Below are positions 7,581-18,152 of a stretch of DNA of 64,000 nucleotides, piece after piece (the first letter of the stretch is position 1; each line of letters opens with the position of its first letter). Below the pieces are notes generated by a model that saw only the letters and a program-made list of their open reading frames with translations, did not search any database and had not been told where the DNA came from. The DNA is taken from NCBI GenBank assembly GCA_910585575.1, contig CAJUFS010000003.1:3186-67185 (forward strand), read 5' to 3'. Made by a program: the position numbers and the translations under genes. Origin of the DNA: an uncultured Adlercreutzia sp. Its GTDB lineage: Bacteria; Actinomycetota; Coriobacteriia; Coriobacteriales; Eggerthellaceae.

Positions 7581-10281
7581 GGTAATGATTGACGGACGGC
7601 CCGTGGAGGTTGCCGCTGGCGCCACGGTGCTGGAGGCGGCCCAGGCGGCCGGCGCGGCCGTGCCCACGCTGTGCTTTTTGAAGGACGTGAGCGCCATCGG
7701 CTCCTGCCGCGTGTGCGTGGTGGAGGTAGAGGGCGTCGACGAACTGGTGTGCTCGTGCAAGACTCCGGTCGAAGAGGGCATGGTGGTGCGCACGGACACT
7801 CCACGCGTGCAGGAGGCCCGGCGCCTCGCCCTCGACTTGATACTGGCGCGCCATGGTCTGAACACCACCCACTTCTGCTTCAGTTGCCTGAAGAACGGCG
7901 ACTGCACGCTGCAGGACGTGTGCCGCCAGGTGGGCATAGACGGGCCGACCTTTTCCGCGGAGCCGAGCGCGCCCTTCGTCTTTGACGACAACCCGTTCCT
8001 GCGCTTCGATCCCCGTTTGTGCATCGGCTGCCAGCGCTGCGTGGGCGCGTGCAACAACCAGGCGCGCAACCACGCGCTGCAGCCCTACAAGCGCGGAGCG
8101 CGCACGGCGGTGTTCGCGCCCTTCGGCCCCTCGTGGCGGGAAAGCGGCTGCGAGAGCTGCGGCTGCTGCGCGGCGGCCTGCCCCACGGGCGCCATTGTGG
8201 AGAAGCGCCGCGCAGATTACCGCGCCTGGGAAGTGAGCTACGTGCGCACCACCTGCCCCCATTGTGCCACGGGCTGCCAGTACGACTTGGTGGTGAAGGA
8301 CGGACGGATTGTGGACACCCGCGCCGCCGACGGCCCCTCCAACCGGGGGCGCCTGTGCGTGAAGGGACGCTCCGGCAGCTTCGACTTCGTGCAGGCGCCC
8401 GACCGCTTGACCACGCCGCTTGTGCGCAACCAGGCCACGGGCCAGCTGGAGCCCACCGACTGGGACACGGCCCTGGACTATGTGGCCGAGCGCTTCCGCG
8501 CCCTCATTGCCGAGACGGGGCCTGAGTCTGTAGCGGCCTTCGCCTGCTCGCGGTCGGCCAACGAGGACATCTATATGCTGCAGAAGATGGCCCGCTGTGC
8601 CTTCGGTACGAACAACGTGGACAACTGCGCCCGCGTGTGCCATGCCCCCACGGTGGCGGGTCTGGCCACCACCTTAGGTTCGGGCGCTATGACCAACACC
8701 ATCGCCGACATCACCGACACTCCCGATGTCATCATGCTGGTGGGCTCGAACATCGAGGAGGCCCACCCGGTCATCGGCATGCAGGTGCGCCGGGCTGTGG
8801 AAGAGGGCAGCAAGCTCATCGTGGTGGACCCGCGCGACATCGATTTGGCCGAGAAGGCCGACCTGCACCTAAAGCTGCGCCCCGGCACAAACGTGGCCTT
8901 CGCCAACGGCTTCGTGCGCGAGCTCATTCACGCGGGGTTGGTGGATCGGGCGTTCATCGAGGAGCGCACCGAGGGCTTCGAGGCCTTCGCCGCTATGGTG
9001 GAGAGCTACACGCCCGAGCGGGTAGGCGAGATCTGCCACATCGACCCCGATGACCTGGTGGCGGCCGCGCACCTGTACGGCCGGGCCGACCGTGCCCCCA
9101 TCATCTACTGCCTGGGCGTGACCGAGCACTCCACGGGCACCGAGGGCGTGATGGCGCTGTCGAACATTGCCCTGGCCGCGGGCAAGCTGGGCCGTCCCGG
9201 CTGCGGCGTGAACCCCATTCGCGGCCAGAACAATGTGCAGGGCGCCTGCGACATGGGCGCCACCCCGGCCGACTTCCCCGGCTATCAAAAGGTGGCCGAT
9301 CCCGCGGTGCGCGCCAAGTTCGAGGAGGCCTGGGGCGTGGCGCTGCCCACCACGCCGGGACTTATGGCCACCGAGTGCTTCGGGGCCATGATCGACGGGC
9401 GCATTCGCGGGCTGTTCGTGTTCGGCGAGGACCCGGTGCGCACCGATGCCGACACGAACCATGTGCTGCGCGCCTTGCAATCGCTCGACTTCCTGGTGGT
9501 AGACGACTTGTTCCTCACCGAGACGGCGGCCCTGGCCGACGTGGTGCTGCCTGGGCGCAGCTACGCCGAGAAAGAGGGCACGTTCACCAATACCGAGCGA
9601 CGGGTGCAGCGCATTCGCCCGGCCGTGGCCCTTGAGGGCACGCGGGCGGACACGTGGATCTTCACCGAGATCATGAACCGTATGGGCTACCCGCAGCCGC
9701 ACCTTGAGCCGGCCGCTATCATGGACGAGGTTGCAGCGCTCACGCCGAGCTACGGCGGCATCAGCCACGAGCGCCTCGACAGTGCCGAGGTGGGCGGCCG
9801 GGGCCTGCAGTGGCCGTGCCCCACGGCATCGTCGCCGGGCACGCCCATCATGCACGTGGGCGCCTTCACCCGCGGGCGCGCCTGGTTCTCGGACGCGGAC
9901 TACCGCGCCTCCGACGAGCTGCCCGACGAGGCGTTCCCCTTCGTGCTCATGACCGGGCGCGTGCTGCACCAGTACAACGCCTGCGCCATGACGAGCCGCA
10001 CCGAGGGCTTGCAGGTAATCGGCGACCGTTCCTTTATCGAGCTGAACGACGAGGATGCGGCGCGCTTGGGCGTGGCCGACGGCGAGCGGGTGCGCGTGTC
10101 CAGTCGACGCGGCAGCATCGAGACGACGGCACGGGTGTCGGCGAAGACCTCGCCGGGCGAGACGTGGATGCCCTTCCACTTCCAAGACGGCAATGCGAAC
10201 TGGCTGACGAACGCGGCGCTCGACGACGTGTGCAAGGTGCCCGAGTACAAGGTCTGCGCCGTGGCCGTGGAGCGCCTGTAG
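7573..10281 (+). CDS. fdhF: formate dehydrogenase catalytic subunit, Cys form, with NuoG-like FeS N-terminus
   Basis: A 902-residue cytoplasmic molybdopterin enzyme for formate/CO2 interconversion. The N-terminus has a [2Fe-2S] domain (C34, C45, C48, C60/C62), an HxCxxCx5C cluster site (H100, C102, C105, C111) and two 4Fe-4S motifs (C150-C160 and C193-C203). The MopB domain follows, with C228, C231, C235 and C262. The metal ligand in NNVDNCARVCH is Cys356 (codon TGC at 8638-8640), so this is a selenium-independent form with the adjacent His kept. GVTEHSTG and IRGQNNVQG are intact. No Tat signal is present. It overlaps the NuoF/GltD gene, which indicates a two-subunit soluble NAD(P)- or ferredoxin-coupled enzyme. 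Confidence 0.92.
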   Translation: MPKVMIDGRPVEVAAGATVLEAAQAAGAAVPTLCFLKDVSAIGSCRVCVVEVEGVDELVCSCKTPVEEGMVVRTDTPRVQEARRLALDLILARHGLNTTHFCFSCLKNGDCTLQDVCRQVGIDGPTFSAEPSAPFVFDDNPFLRFDPRLCIGCQRCVGACNNQARNHALQPYKRGARTAVFAPFGPSWRESGCESCGCCAAACPTGAIVEKRRADYRAWEVSYVRTTCPHCATGCQYDLVVKDGRIVDTRAADGPSNRGRLCVKGRSGSFDFVQAPDRLTTPLVRNQATGQLEPTDWDTALDYVAERFRALIAETGPESVAAFACSRSANEDIYMLQKMARCAFGTNNVDNCARVCHAPTVAGLATTLGSGAMTNTIADITDTPDVIMLVGSNIEEAHPVIGMQVRRAVEEGSKLIVVDPRDIDLAEKADLHLKLRPGTNVAFANGFVRELIHAGLVDRAFIEERTEGFEAFAAMVESYTPERVGEICHIDPDDLVAAAHLYGRADRAPIIYCLGVTEHSTGTEGVMALSNIALAAGKLGRPGCGVNPIRGQNNVQGACDMGATPADFPGYQKVADPAVRAKFEEAWGVALPTTPGLMATECFGAMIDGRIRGLFVFGEDPVRTDADTNHVLRALQSLDFLVVDDLFLTETAALADVVLPGRSYAEKEGTFTNTERRVQRIRPAVALEGTRADTWIFTEIMNRMGYPQPHLEPAAIMDEVAALTPSYGGISHERLDSAEVGGRGLQWPCPTASSPGTPIMHVGAFTRGRAWFSDADYRASDELPDEAFPFVLMTGRVLHQYNACAMTSRTEGLQVIGDRSFIELNDEDAARLGVADGERVRVSSRRGSIETTARVSAKTSPGETWMPFHFQDGNANWLTNAALDDVCKVPEYKVCAVAVERL

Positions 10282-10353
10282 CGTGAGGATCTAACTCAAC
10301 AATAGCCTGTTCGCAGCCGAAATCGTGGACAACTTATGGTCAATTAGCGATGG

Positions 10354-10384
10354 CCCTCGGGAACCTCGGTTCCCGAGGGTTTTC
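10354..10384 (+). terminator. Rho-independent terminator after fdhF
   Basis: Perfect 11-bp stem CCCTCGGGAAC / GTTCCCGAGGG with a 4-nt CTCG loop, followed by TTTTCTC on the plus strand. It ends the two-gene FDH operon. Confidence 0.85.
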
Positions 10385-10538
10385 TCGCGGCGCTTCTATG
10401 TGAAAATGACAAGCCGAAATTGAAAGAAGAGGGCCGTTCGCAGGCGCCTTGCCAAGAGCGCTGAGCTACGGGCCGCGGCGGGGGCGTCCGCTGCGGGCGA
10501 TGCCGCCAGTGCGAGCGGGCATAAAGGGAGCATGATAC

Positions 10539-13500
10539 ATGGAGTTGACGAGACGAGGGTTCTTCGGCGCGGTGGGCGCTGCGGCGACGGGCGTGGCTGC
10601 GGCGGGGTTGACGACGCCTTCGCGAGCCCTGGCCGACGACGAAGAGCCGACGACGCACCAGACGTCGCAGGCAACGGTGTGCCCGGGCTGCGCCGCAGGG
10701 TGCGGCGTGGTGTGCACGGTGGCCGATGGCCAGGTGGTATCGGTGGCGGGAGACCCGTCCCATCCGCTGAGCCGCGGCGGCCTCTGCGCTCGCGGTGCGG
10801 TGCAGGCGGCGGCCTTGGGCGGCGGCGCCGACGAGGCGGCCGCCGGCAACCCGCTGCCCCGCGTGACGGGGCCCTTGGTGCGCCGCCCGGGAGCGACGGA
10901 CTGGGAGCCCCTCGAATGGGATACGGCGCTGGATGAGATCGCCGACTGGGTGAAGCGCATCCGCGACGAGTCCTTCGTGGAGAAGGACGGCAAGGCGACG
11001 GTCAACCGTTGCGACGGCTGGGCCAGCTTCGGCGGGGCGCGCCTGACGACCGAAGAGCAGTTTGCGCTGGGAAAGCTGCTGCGCAGCTGGGGCATCACCC
11101 GTCTCGACAGCGAGGCGAGCGCCGATCGCGCGGCCGGTATGTTGGCCAGCGCGGCCACCATCGGATCGCCTTCCGCCGCGGCGCCGTTGAGCACGGTCGC
11201 CCATGCCCAGGCGGTGCTGTCCCTGGGGGCCGATCCGGTGCTGAACCCGGCGGCGCAGCCGTGGATCGACGGCGCCCGCGCCCAGGGTGCCCCTTGGATT
11301 GTCGTGGACGACCACTTCATCGCTGCGGCCGAGCGTGCCGATTATTTTGTGGCCGTGCGGCCGGGCACCATGGTGGCCTTCCTGAACGGCCTTATGAACT
11401 ACATCATCCAAAACGATCAGTGGCAGCATGAGTACGTGCTCAACTTCACCAACGCCTCCTACGTGTTGAACGGCCAATTCGGCTTCGACACGGAAAGCGG
11501 CCTGTTTTCCGGCTGGAGCGCCGATCGCGAGGCCTACGACACGGCGGCGTGGGCTTACGACAGCGCGCGCTCGGAGTCGTGGAGCACTCTGCCGGGCAGC
11601 ACCTACGGCTGGGTGCGCACCACGGGAGTGCCCACCTGGAAGCTGCCGGCGGTGCCCGTGGTGCAGCGCGACGTGACGCTGCGCAACCCCGCTTGCGTGT
11701 GGCAGCAGCTGGCCCATCATGTGAGCCGTTACGACATCGAGACGGTGGCGGCCCTGTGCGGCACGGACGCGGAGCTGGTCGAACAGGCCTATGCCGCCTT
11801 CAGTGCCACGGGCGCCCCGGAGCAGACGGGTGCGCTGTTGTACGGAGCGGGGCTCGTGGGCACCGAGACCGCCGTTCAGGGCTGCCGCGCGGCACTGATG
11901 GTGCAGCTGCTTTTGGGCAACCTCGGCATGGCCGGCGGCGCCGTGTACGACCTGACGGGGGAGGCGAACAGCCAGGGCGCCCTGGATATGGGGCTTACCC
12001 CCGGCTTTCTGCCGGGCTACCTGCCGGCGCCCACGACGGCTACGGCCACGCTGAAATCGTGGCTCGAGGCCCATACAGTGCCCGACGGCACGAACGCCGA
12101 GCGGCCCAAGGCCCTGGTGTCCCTGATGAAGGAGTGGTGGGGCGCTGCGGCTACGGTCGAGAACGACTACGGGTTCGGCTGGCTGCCCAAGGCGTCCGCC
12201 ACCGCGACGCCGGGCTTGATCGGCTTGGGCAATGCCCTGGCCGAGGGTACGGTGCGCGGGCTGTTCGCCTGGGACGCCGATGTGGCGCGCCGCGGCGGTG
12301 CAACGGTAGGCGACAAGCTGGCCTCCCTTGAGGTGCTTGTGGCCACGGACGCCGCCGAGACCGCGACGACCTCGTTTTGGCGTGCCCCCGGCGTGGACAG
12401 CGCGACGGTGGAAACGACCGTGTACCTGCTTCCCTCGGCCCGTGCCTGGGAAAAGGAGGGCGTGTGGGTAAGCGACGCGCGCTGGCTCCAGCACGCCGAC
12501 GCGGTGGTGGCGCCTCCCGAGAACGTGCGCAGCGTCGGTGATATCGTCGTCGATTTGGGAACGCGCGTGGCCGAGCGCTACGAGGACGGCGAGGGGAAGC
12601 TTCCCGAAGCCGTCACGAATCTCAAGTGGGACTACCGTACCGAGCAGGGCTTCAGTCCACGCAAGGTGTGCTGGGCTCTCAACGGCTATACGGTGGCGGG
12701 CACGTCCTTCGCTGAGGACACGGTGAAGCTGATGCGCCAGGCCTCCGAGATTGCGGCCGATGGCACCACGGCCTGCGGAGCGCTTATCTACAGCGGCTGC
12801 TGGAACAACATCGCCGGTGCGGGGGATGCCGCCCAGCAACCGGTGGGACGACGCGAGATCGACGACCCGGCGGACCTTCTCATCTTCGATCACTGGGGAT
12901 TCTCGTGGCCGCACAATGTGCGCATTGCCGGCAATCGCGGCAGCTGCAGCTTGGCGGGCAAGCCCTGGAACGAAGAGAAGACGGTGGTGGAATGGGACGG
13001 CGCCCGCTGGGTGCAGTACGACGCTGCCGATTTTCCGGCCGGGGGCACGGGCGAGCGCGCGGTGCCCGACAACCACGCCTTCCCCCAGCTGTGGGAGCAG
13101 TGCGGGCGCCTGGCAGCCTTCGATTTGCCTTCCGGCCCCTTGCCCGAGTTCTACGAGGGCGAGACGGTGCCGTTGTCGTTGACAGTCAACGGAGCGGCGG
13201 TGTGCCCCACCGCGGCGCAAGGCGCGGAAAGCGCGGCAGAGCCGGGCGCTGAGGCAACGGTTCTGGGTGTTTTGCGCTTGGACGGCTGGGACGGCATGGG
13301 CCTGGGCGATGAGCGCTTCAGTGTGGACGCCGCCGCGTTGGCGCCCGAGAACTACGTGGAGCTGGCGCCTGCGCTGGCGGCGGCCCGGGGCATCGTGTCG
13401 GGTGACAAGGTGCGCCTATCCAACGGCCGCGGCACGGTGCAGGCGCGCGCATGGGTTACCGAGCGGGTGCGCCCCTTTGTGGTCGATGGTGTCGAGGTGC

Positions 13501-13646
13501 CGGTGGTGCGTCTGTCGTCGCCGTACAGCTGGTGCGGTTCGGTGCTGGTCGGCGAGGGCGGCGAGGCGGTGGCTTCGGTGCGCGGCGACGGTAGCACCGG
13601 GGCGCCGGCGTGGCAGACCTGGACCGTTCAAATCGAGAAGGCGTAG
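10539..13646 (+). CDS. FDH-N/FDH-O-like alpha subunit lacking catalytic Sec/Cys, Tat-exported
   Basis: 1035 residues. It starts with a twin-arginine signal (MELTRRGFFGAVGAAATG) and a probable cleavage near residue 32. The [4Fe-4S] motif CPGCAAGC (C48, C51, C55, plus C near 82) is kept. Long stretches follow FdnG-type formate dehydrogenases (NFTNASYVLNGQFGFDTESG, VQLLLGNLGMAGGAV, a C-terminal FDHWGFSWPHNVRIAGNRG). The segment where FDH-N has ARVUHGP reads ASADRAA, placing Asp196 (GAT at 11124) at the Sec position and Arg where His belongs. The usual TQHSxG and RGHxNxQG motifs read GTETAVQG and TGEANSQG. Formate oxidation is therefore doubtful. The FeS subunit follows by 11 bp; no cytochrome b subunit is present. 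Confidence 0.85.
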   Translation: MELTRRGFFGAVGAAATGVAAAGLTTPSRALADDEEPTTHQTSQATVCPGCAAGCGVVCTVADGQVVSVAGDPSHPLSRGGLCARGAVQAAALGGGADEAAAGNPLPRVTGPLVRRPGATDWEPLEWDTALDEIADWVKRIRDESFVEKDGKATVNRCDGWASFGGARLTTEEQFALGKLLRSWGITRLDSEASADRAAGMLASAATIGSPSAAAPLSTVAHAQAVLSLGADPVLNPAAQPWIDGARAQGAPWIVVDDHFIAAAERADYFVAVRPGTMVAFLNGLMNYIIQNDQWQHEYVLNFTNASYVLNGQFGFDTESGLFSGWSADREAYDTAAWAYDSARSESWSTLPGSTYGWVRTTGVPTWKLPAVPVVQRDVTLRNPACVWQQLAHHVSRYDIETVAALCGTDAELVEQAYAAFSATGAPEQTGALLYGAGLVGTETAVQGCRAALMVQLLLGNLGMAGGAVYDLTGEANSQGALDMGLTPGFLPGYLPAPTTATATLKSWLEAHTVPDGTNAERPKALVSLMKEWWGAAATVENDYGFGWLPKASATATPGLIGLGNALAEGTVRGLFAWDADVARRGGATVGDKLASLEVLVATDAAETATTSFWRAPGVDSATVETTVYLLPSARAWEKEGVWVSDARWLQHADAVVAPPENVRSVGDIVVDLGTRVAERYEDGEGKLPEAVTNLKWDYRTEQGFSPRKVCWALNGYTVAGTSFAEDTVKLMRQASEIAADGTTACGALIYSGCWNNIAGAGDAAQQPVGRREIDDPADLLIFDHWGFSWPHNVRIAGNRGSCSLAGKPWNEEKTVVEWDGARWVQYDAADFPAGGTGERAVPDNHAFPQLWEQCGRLAAFDLPSGPLPEFYEGETVPLSLTVNGAAVCPTAAQGAESAAEPGAEATVLGVLRLDGWDGMGLGDERFSVDAAALAPENYVELAPALAAARGIVSGDKVRLSNGRGTVQARAWVTERVRPFVVDGVEVPVVRLSSPYSWCGSVLVGEGGEAVASVRGDGSTGAPAWQTWTVQIEKA

Positions 13647-13657
13647 GGGAGGCGATC

Positions 13658-14446
13658 ATGGCTGACAAAGCGATGCTGTTCGATGGCTCGAAGTGTACGG
13701 GCTGCAAACGCTGCCAGATGGCCTGCAAGGCCGCCCGGGGAGGCGCCCCGGTGGTAGAAGAAGGCGCGATGGTGCGCGGCGGCGTGCGTCCTTGGGCCGC
13801 CGACGTCGATGGTGACACGCTGCTGGCCGTGACGGTGACGGAGCGCACGGAGGGCCCCAAGGGCCTTCAGCTGGAGTACGGCCGTAAGAGCTGCATGCAC
13901 TGCCGCGACGCAGCGTGCGTGCGCGTGTGTCCGACGGGAGCCATGGAGGTCGACGACGCGACGGGCTTCGTGCGCAGCAACGCCGATCGATGTGTGAGCT
14001 GCGGACTTTGCCAGGCGGTCTGTCCCTTCGATGTGCCGCGGATGAACGCCGAGCAGCGTCGAGTGGTCAAGTGCGATGGGTGCGCCGAGGCGGTAGCTGG
14101 GGGCGCGGAGCCGTTCTGCACGGCCTCCTGCGCCAACGATGCCCTGCTGTTCGGTGACCGTCCCGAGCTGCTTGAGGAGGCGCAGCGCCGCGTGGATGCT
14201 CTGAAGGAGCAGGGCTTTGAGAACGCCTGCGTTTTCGGCGCCACCGAGCAGGGCGGCCTGCGCGTAATCGAGGTGCTGAAATACGGCGTTTCCGGTGCGC
14301 GGGGCGAAGTGCTGGCCGATACCGGCTCGAATGCCACGGTGCAAGGCGCGGAGCTTGCGGGTCCGGTTTCGCTCGGCGTGTTGGGAGCCCTCACCGTGGG
14401 CGGCATCGTGCTGCTCGGCTACGGCATGAAGCAGCCGCGGCGGTAA
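13658..14446 (+). CDS. FdnH-like iron-sulfur beta subunit with C-terminal membrane anchor
   Basis: 262 residues from ATG 13658, preceded by AGGGGAGGCG. It has sixteen ligand cysteines in four [4Fe-4S] motifs: CTGCKRCQMAC, CMHCRDAACVRVC, CVSCGLCQAVC, and CDGC paired with CTASC. A single hydrophobic helix near the C-terminus (VSLGVLGALTVGGIVLLGYG) followed by KQPRR matches the transmembrane tail of FdnH/FdoH. It should carry electrons from the alpha subunit to a membrane quinone-reducing subunit, but no FdnI-type gene follows; a hairpin and a convergent toxin gene come next. Confidence 0.88.
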   Translation: MADKAMLFDGSKCTGCKRCQMACKAARGGAPVVEEGAMVRGGVRPWAADVDGDTLLAVTVTERTEGPKGLQLEYGRKSCMHCRDAACVRVCPTGAMEVDDATGFVRSNADRCVSCGLCQAVCPFDVPRMNAEQRRVVKCDGCAEAVAGGAEPFCTASCANDALLFGDRPELLEEAQRRVDALKEQGFENACVFGATEQGGLRVIEVLKYGVSGARGEVLADTGSNATVQGAELAGPVSLGVLGALTVGGIVLLGYGMKQPRR

Positions 14447-14465
14447 TGCGGTTTTAAAAAAGTGA

Positions 14466-14519
14466 GAAGCAGCCGGTGGGAAGTTCGGCAACGAGGGAGA
14501 GTTTCCCACCGACCGCTTC
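14466..14519. terminator. Hairpin between convergent FDH-beta and toxin genes
   Basis: A 17-bp imperfect inverted repeat (two mismatches; core GGTGGGAA / TTCCCACC) with a 20-nt loop. On the minus strand the stem is followed by CTTTTTT, so it is a good terminator for the leftward toxin-antitoxin operon; on the plus strand it has preceding A residues but no T-run. Confidence 0.7.
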
Positions 14520-14544
14520 AATGTAGCGCCCCTTCGTCACCTTG

Positions 14545-15330
14545 CTACTTCGCTTTTGGAGAAGGCGCAGCGCGAAGGCGGTCGAGCTTTTCTTTTAGGA
14601 ACTGGTAGTGGCTTTCCTCCTCGGCCGTCCAAGGGCCGAAGAGGGCTTGCTCGAGGGTTTCGCTGGCGGTGCCTTGGCCCTCTTCGTGGGGAAACAGACA
14701 GACTTGGCTGCGCGTGTACAGATAGATGTTTTCGAAAGCACCGCTGTCCTCAAGGGTGCGCAGGTTGCTGACAATTTGATCGACGATGTTGCGATGGTGG
14801 GCCGGATCGGTGGCGCGGGGTGTGGTGCCCGCGATGCGCATCTCCTCGTAACGCAACTGGCAGCTGAGAAGCGATATCTCGGGTTTCACAGCCATAAGGG
14901 CTAGCGATATGCGATAGCCGCGCTCTTTTAGGAGACGGGCGGTTTTCAAGGGCACGTCCGCCGTGCGCAGCGTTCCCTCCACGATGAGGTTGTAACCGAT
15001 CGTGGAAAGCGAGTCGACAAGAGCTTCGGTCATGCGGCCCGCCCATGGGGCGGTATAGTCGACGGCTCTATCGCCGTATTGTTGTTGGAGCTCGAGAAAT
15101 CGAGGATGAAGTTTTCGATAGTCGTCCCCAATGATGCTTACATAGTTGCTCCCAAAGGTTCTGCGAATCATTTTGTGAAGCGTTGTCTTGCCTGCGCCGC
15201 TTTGGCCTCCTAAGAGAAACGCTTGGGGATGCGGGTCCAAGAAGGGGGCGTAGGCCGACAGAATGATGTGGCGTACTTCTTCGAGCTTCTCGTTGAACTC
15301 CTCTGCGGTGAAATCCTCGGCCGCCATCAT
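14545..15330 (-). CDS. zeta-type toxin, P-loop kinase
   Basis: 261 residues. A Walker A motif lies at about residues 40-50 (LLGGQSGAGKTTLHKMI), followed by SIIGDDYRKLHPRF, VEGTLRT and a late KxxxxxxLLKERGYRI segment, as in zeta/PezT toxins, which phosphorylate UDP-N-acetylglucosamine sugars. The start overlaps the stop of the preceding HTH gene as TAATG, so translation is coupled. The upstream partner is the likely antitoxin. It terminates at the hairpin at 14466-14519. A chloramphenicol phosphotransferase-like kinase is an alternative, but the TA arrangement favours zeta. Confidence 0.85.
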   Translation of the reverse strand: MMAAEDFTAEEFNEKLEEVRHIILSAYAPFLDPHPQAFLLGGQSGAGKTTLHKMIRRTFGSNYVSIIGDDYRKLHPRFLELQQQYGDRAVDYTAPWAGRMTEALVDSLSTIGYNLIVEGTLRTADVPLKTARLLKERGYRISLALMAVKPEISLLSCQLRYEEMRIAGTTPRATDPAHHRNIVDQIVSNLRTLEDSGAFENIYLYTRSQVCLFPHEEGQGTASETLEQALFGPWTAEEESHYQFLKEKLDRLRAAPSPKAK

Positions 15331-15899
15331 TAGGCCGCTTTCGCAAGTTGTGACTCAATAAGCTTTTCAAAGCCTTTGAGCTGCCCTTTCACTTCGCACA
15401 GATACTCTGGGCTGCAGCTTTCTTCCGAAAGGATGAAGGGAACGAGTTTTGCGATTTGCAGTTCGATATCTTTGTAGACCATGGCAAGAGCCTCATTGTT
15501 ATCTCGTATGGCCTGAGAACGTGCTCGGGATATCTGGCCGATGATCTCCCATGCCTTCTCGTTGAGTACTTCTTGCTGCAGGGTGAGCTCGTAGATTTCG
15601 TTGATGTCCATGGTGTTTCCCTCCTCGTCAAAGGTGACTTCGGCGTACACGATGCGCTCGACGCTTTCTCGCTGCTTGGGAGAGAGCGCTTCGCCCTCGC
15701 GTTCCAAGCAGTCGGCCATGAACTGGGGGATGGCGGCAGCACGAATAAGATTGGCGTTGGCCTTGGTGGGCGTCGCGCCGTTTTCGTAGCGGGCGATGCT
15801 CGCCTCCCCGATACCGAGTATGCGGGCGAAGGCCTGTTGGGATAAGCCGTAATAGCGCCGAATATCCTTAATAGCTTCGGGAGTGAGAGGGTCGATCAT
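15330..15899 (-). CDS. HTH antitoxin of the zeta-type toxin
   Basis: 189 residues from ATG 15899 (preceded by GAGGAAGGAATTGCC). The N-terminus is an XRE/MqsA-type helix-turn-helix (IRRYYGLSQQAFARILGIGEASIARYENG) that also carries the YENGATPTKANANLI signature. The C-terminal 110 residues are acidic and helical and probably wrap the toxin. The stop codon overlaps the toxin start. A perfect 10-bp inverted repeat 100 bp upstream (15999-16024) is the expected autoregulatory operator. The region upstream is markedly AT-rich, which suggests acquisition. Confidence 0.82.
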   Translation of the reverse strand: MIDPLTPEAIKDIRRYYGLSQQAFARILGIGEASIARYENGATPTKANANLIRAAAIPQFMADCLEREGEALSPKQRESVERIVYAEVTFDEEGNTMDINEIYELTLQQEVLNEKAWEIIGQISRARSQAIRDNNEALAMVYKDIELQIAKLVPFILSEESCSPEYLCEVKGQLKGFEKLIESQLAKAA

Positions 15900-15998
15900 G
15901 GCAATTCCTTCCTCGCAATGTTGGTGGGATAGTACCATCTTGTGATAAGCAAGGGAAGATTAATTGCCATCTATTGATTAAATTATTTTCTTAATACT

Positions 15999-16024
15999 AT
16001 CAAATGATAGATAAATCATTTGAT
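15999..16024. promoter_or_regulatory. Palindromic operator of the toxin-antitoxin operon
   Basis: Perfect inverted repeat ATCAAATGAT / ATCATTTGAT separated by 6 bp, in AT-rich DNA 100 bp before the antitoxin start. It is likely bound by the HTH antitoxin. Confidence 0.6.
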
Positions 16025-16090
16025 CTGCTCAGGCATCACAAGGGACGGAAGACTCCCATGATCGATCACACGCCCTTCGTACCGCCCCCA

Positions 16091-16143
16091 TAAAAAAGCT
16101 CCTTCAGTCGTTGAGGGTTTTTCCTAATACGACTGAAGGAGCT
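16091..16143 (-). terminator. Rho-independent terminator of ettA
   Basis: Perfect 14-bp stem AGCTCCTTCAGTCG / CGACTGAAGGAGCT with a 19-nt loop; on the minus strand it is followed by TTTTTTA (16091-16096 complement). It lies 50 bp past the ettA stop. Confidence 0.9.
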
Positions 16144-16195
16144 GCAATGTCACCGGGGGCCGTGCCGCGGGGTTGCGCCAGGCCGCGCTTGGGTG

Positions 16196-17875
<1,680 letters not shown>

Positions 17876-18152
17876 GAATGCTCCTTGCGAATCGAGTGGA
17901 TGCCGGCGCGGCCCGGAGTTTGCTGCCTGCGGGTGCCGGCGTCCGTTGTTGCTGGCTGGTATTGTCGCACGGAATGGGGCGGTTGGCGCGAAGTTGTGGG
18001 CGCGCTCGGCAAATGATCACGGCGAGGGGCTGGAAGTGAGGCGCTGGGGAGCGGCGGCTCCTTGCGGGTTTTTCTTGTTGGCGCGATGTTAGGCGCTTGA
18101 TGGGGGCTCGGTGCGCGTTACACTGGGCAAACCCAAGAGAAAGGGACGGGAA

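Noticed and set aside
8638..8640. Possible selenocysteine in the first FDH
   Set aside because: The codon is TGC, a normal Cys.
11124..11126. Possible selenocysteine at the FDH-N-like metal site
   Set aside because: The codon is GAT (Asp), not TGA, and no in-frame TGA occurs in the gene.
10344..13220. 958-codon open frame antisense to the FDH-N-like gene
   Set aside because: High-GC third-position artefact; Arg/His/Gly-rich, no start context, covered by a well-supported gene.
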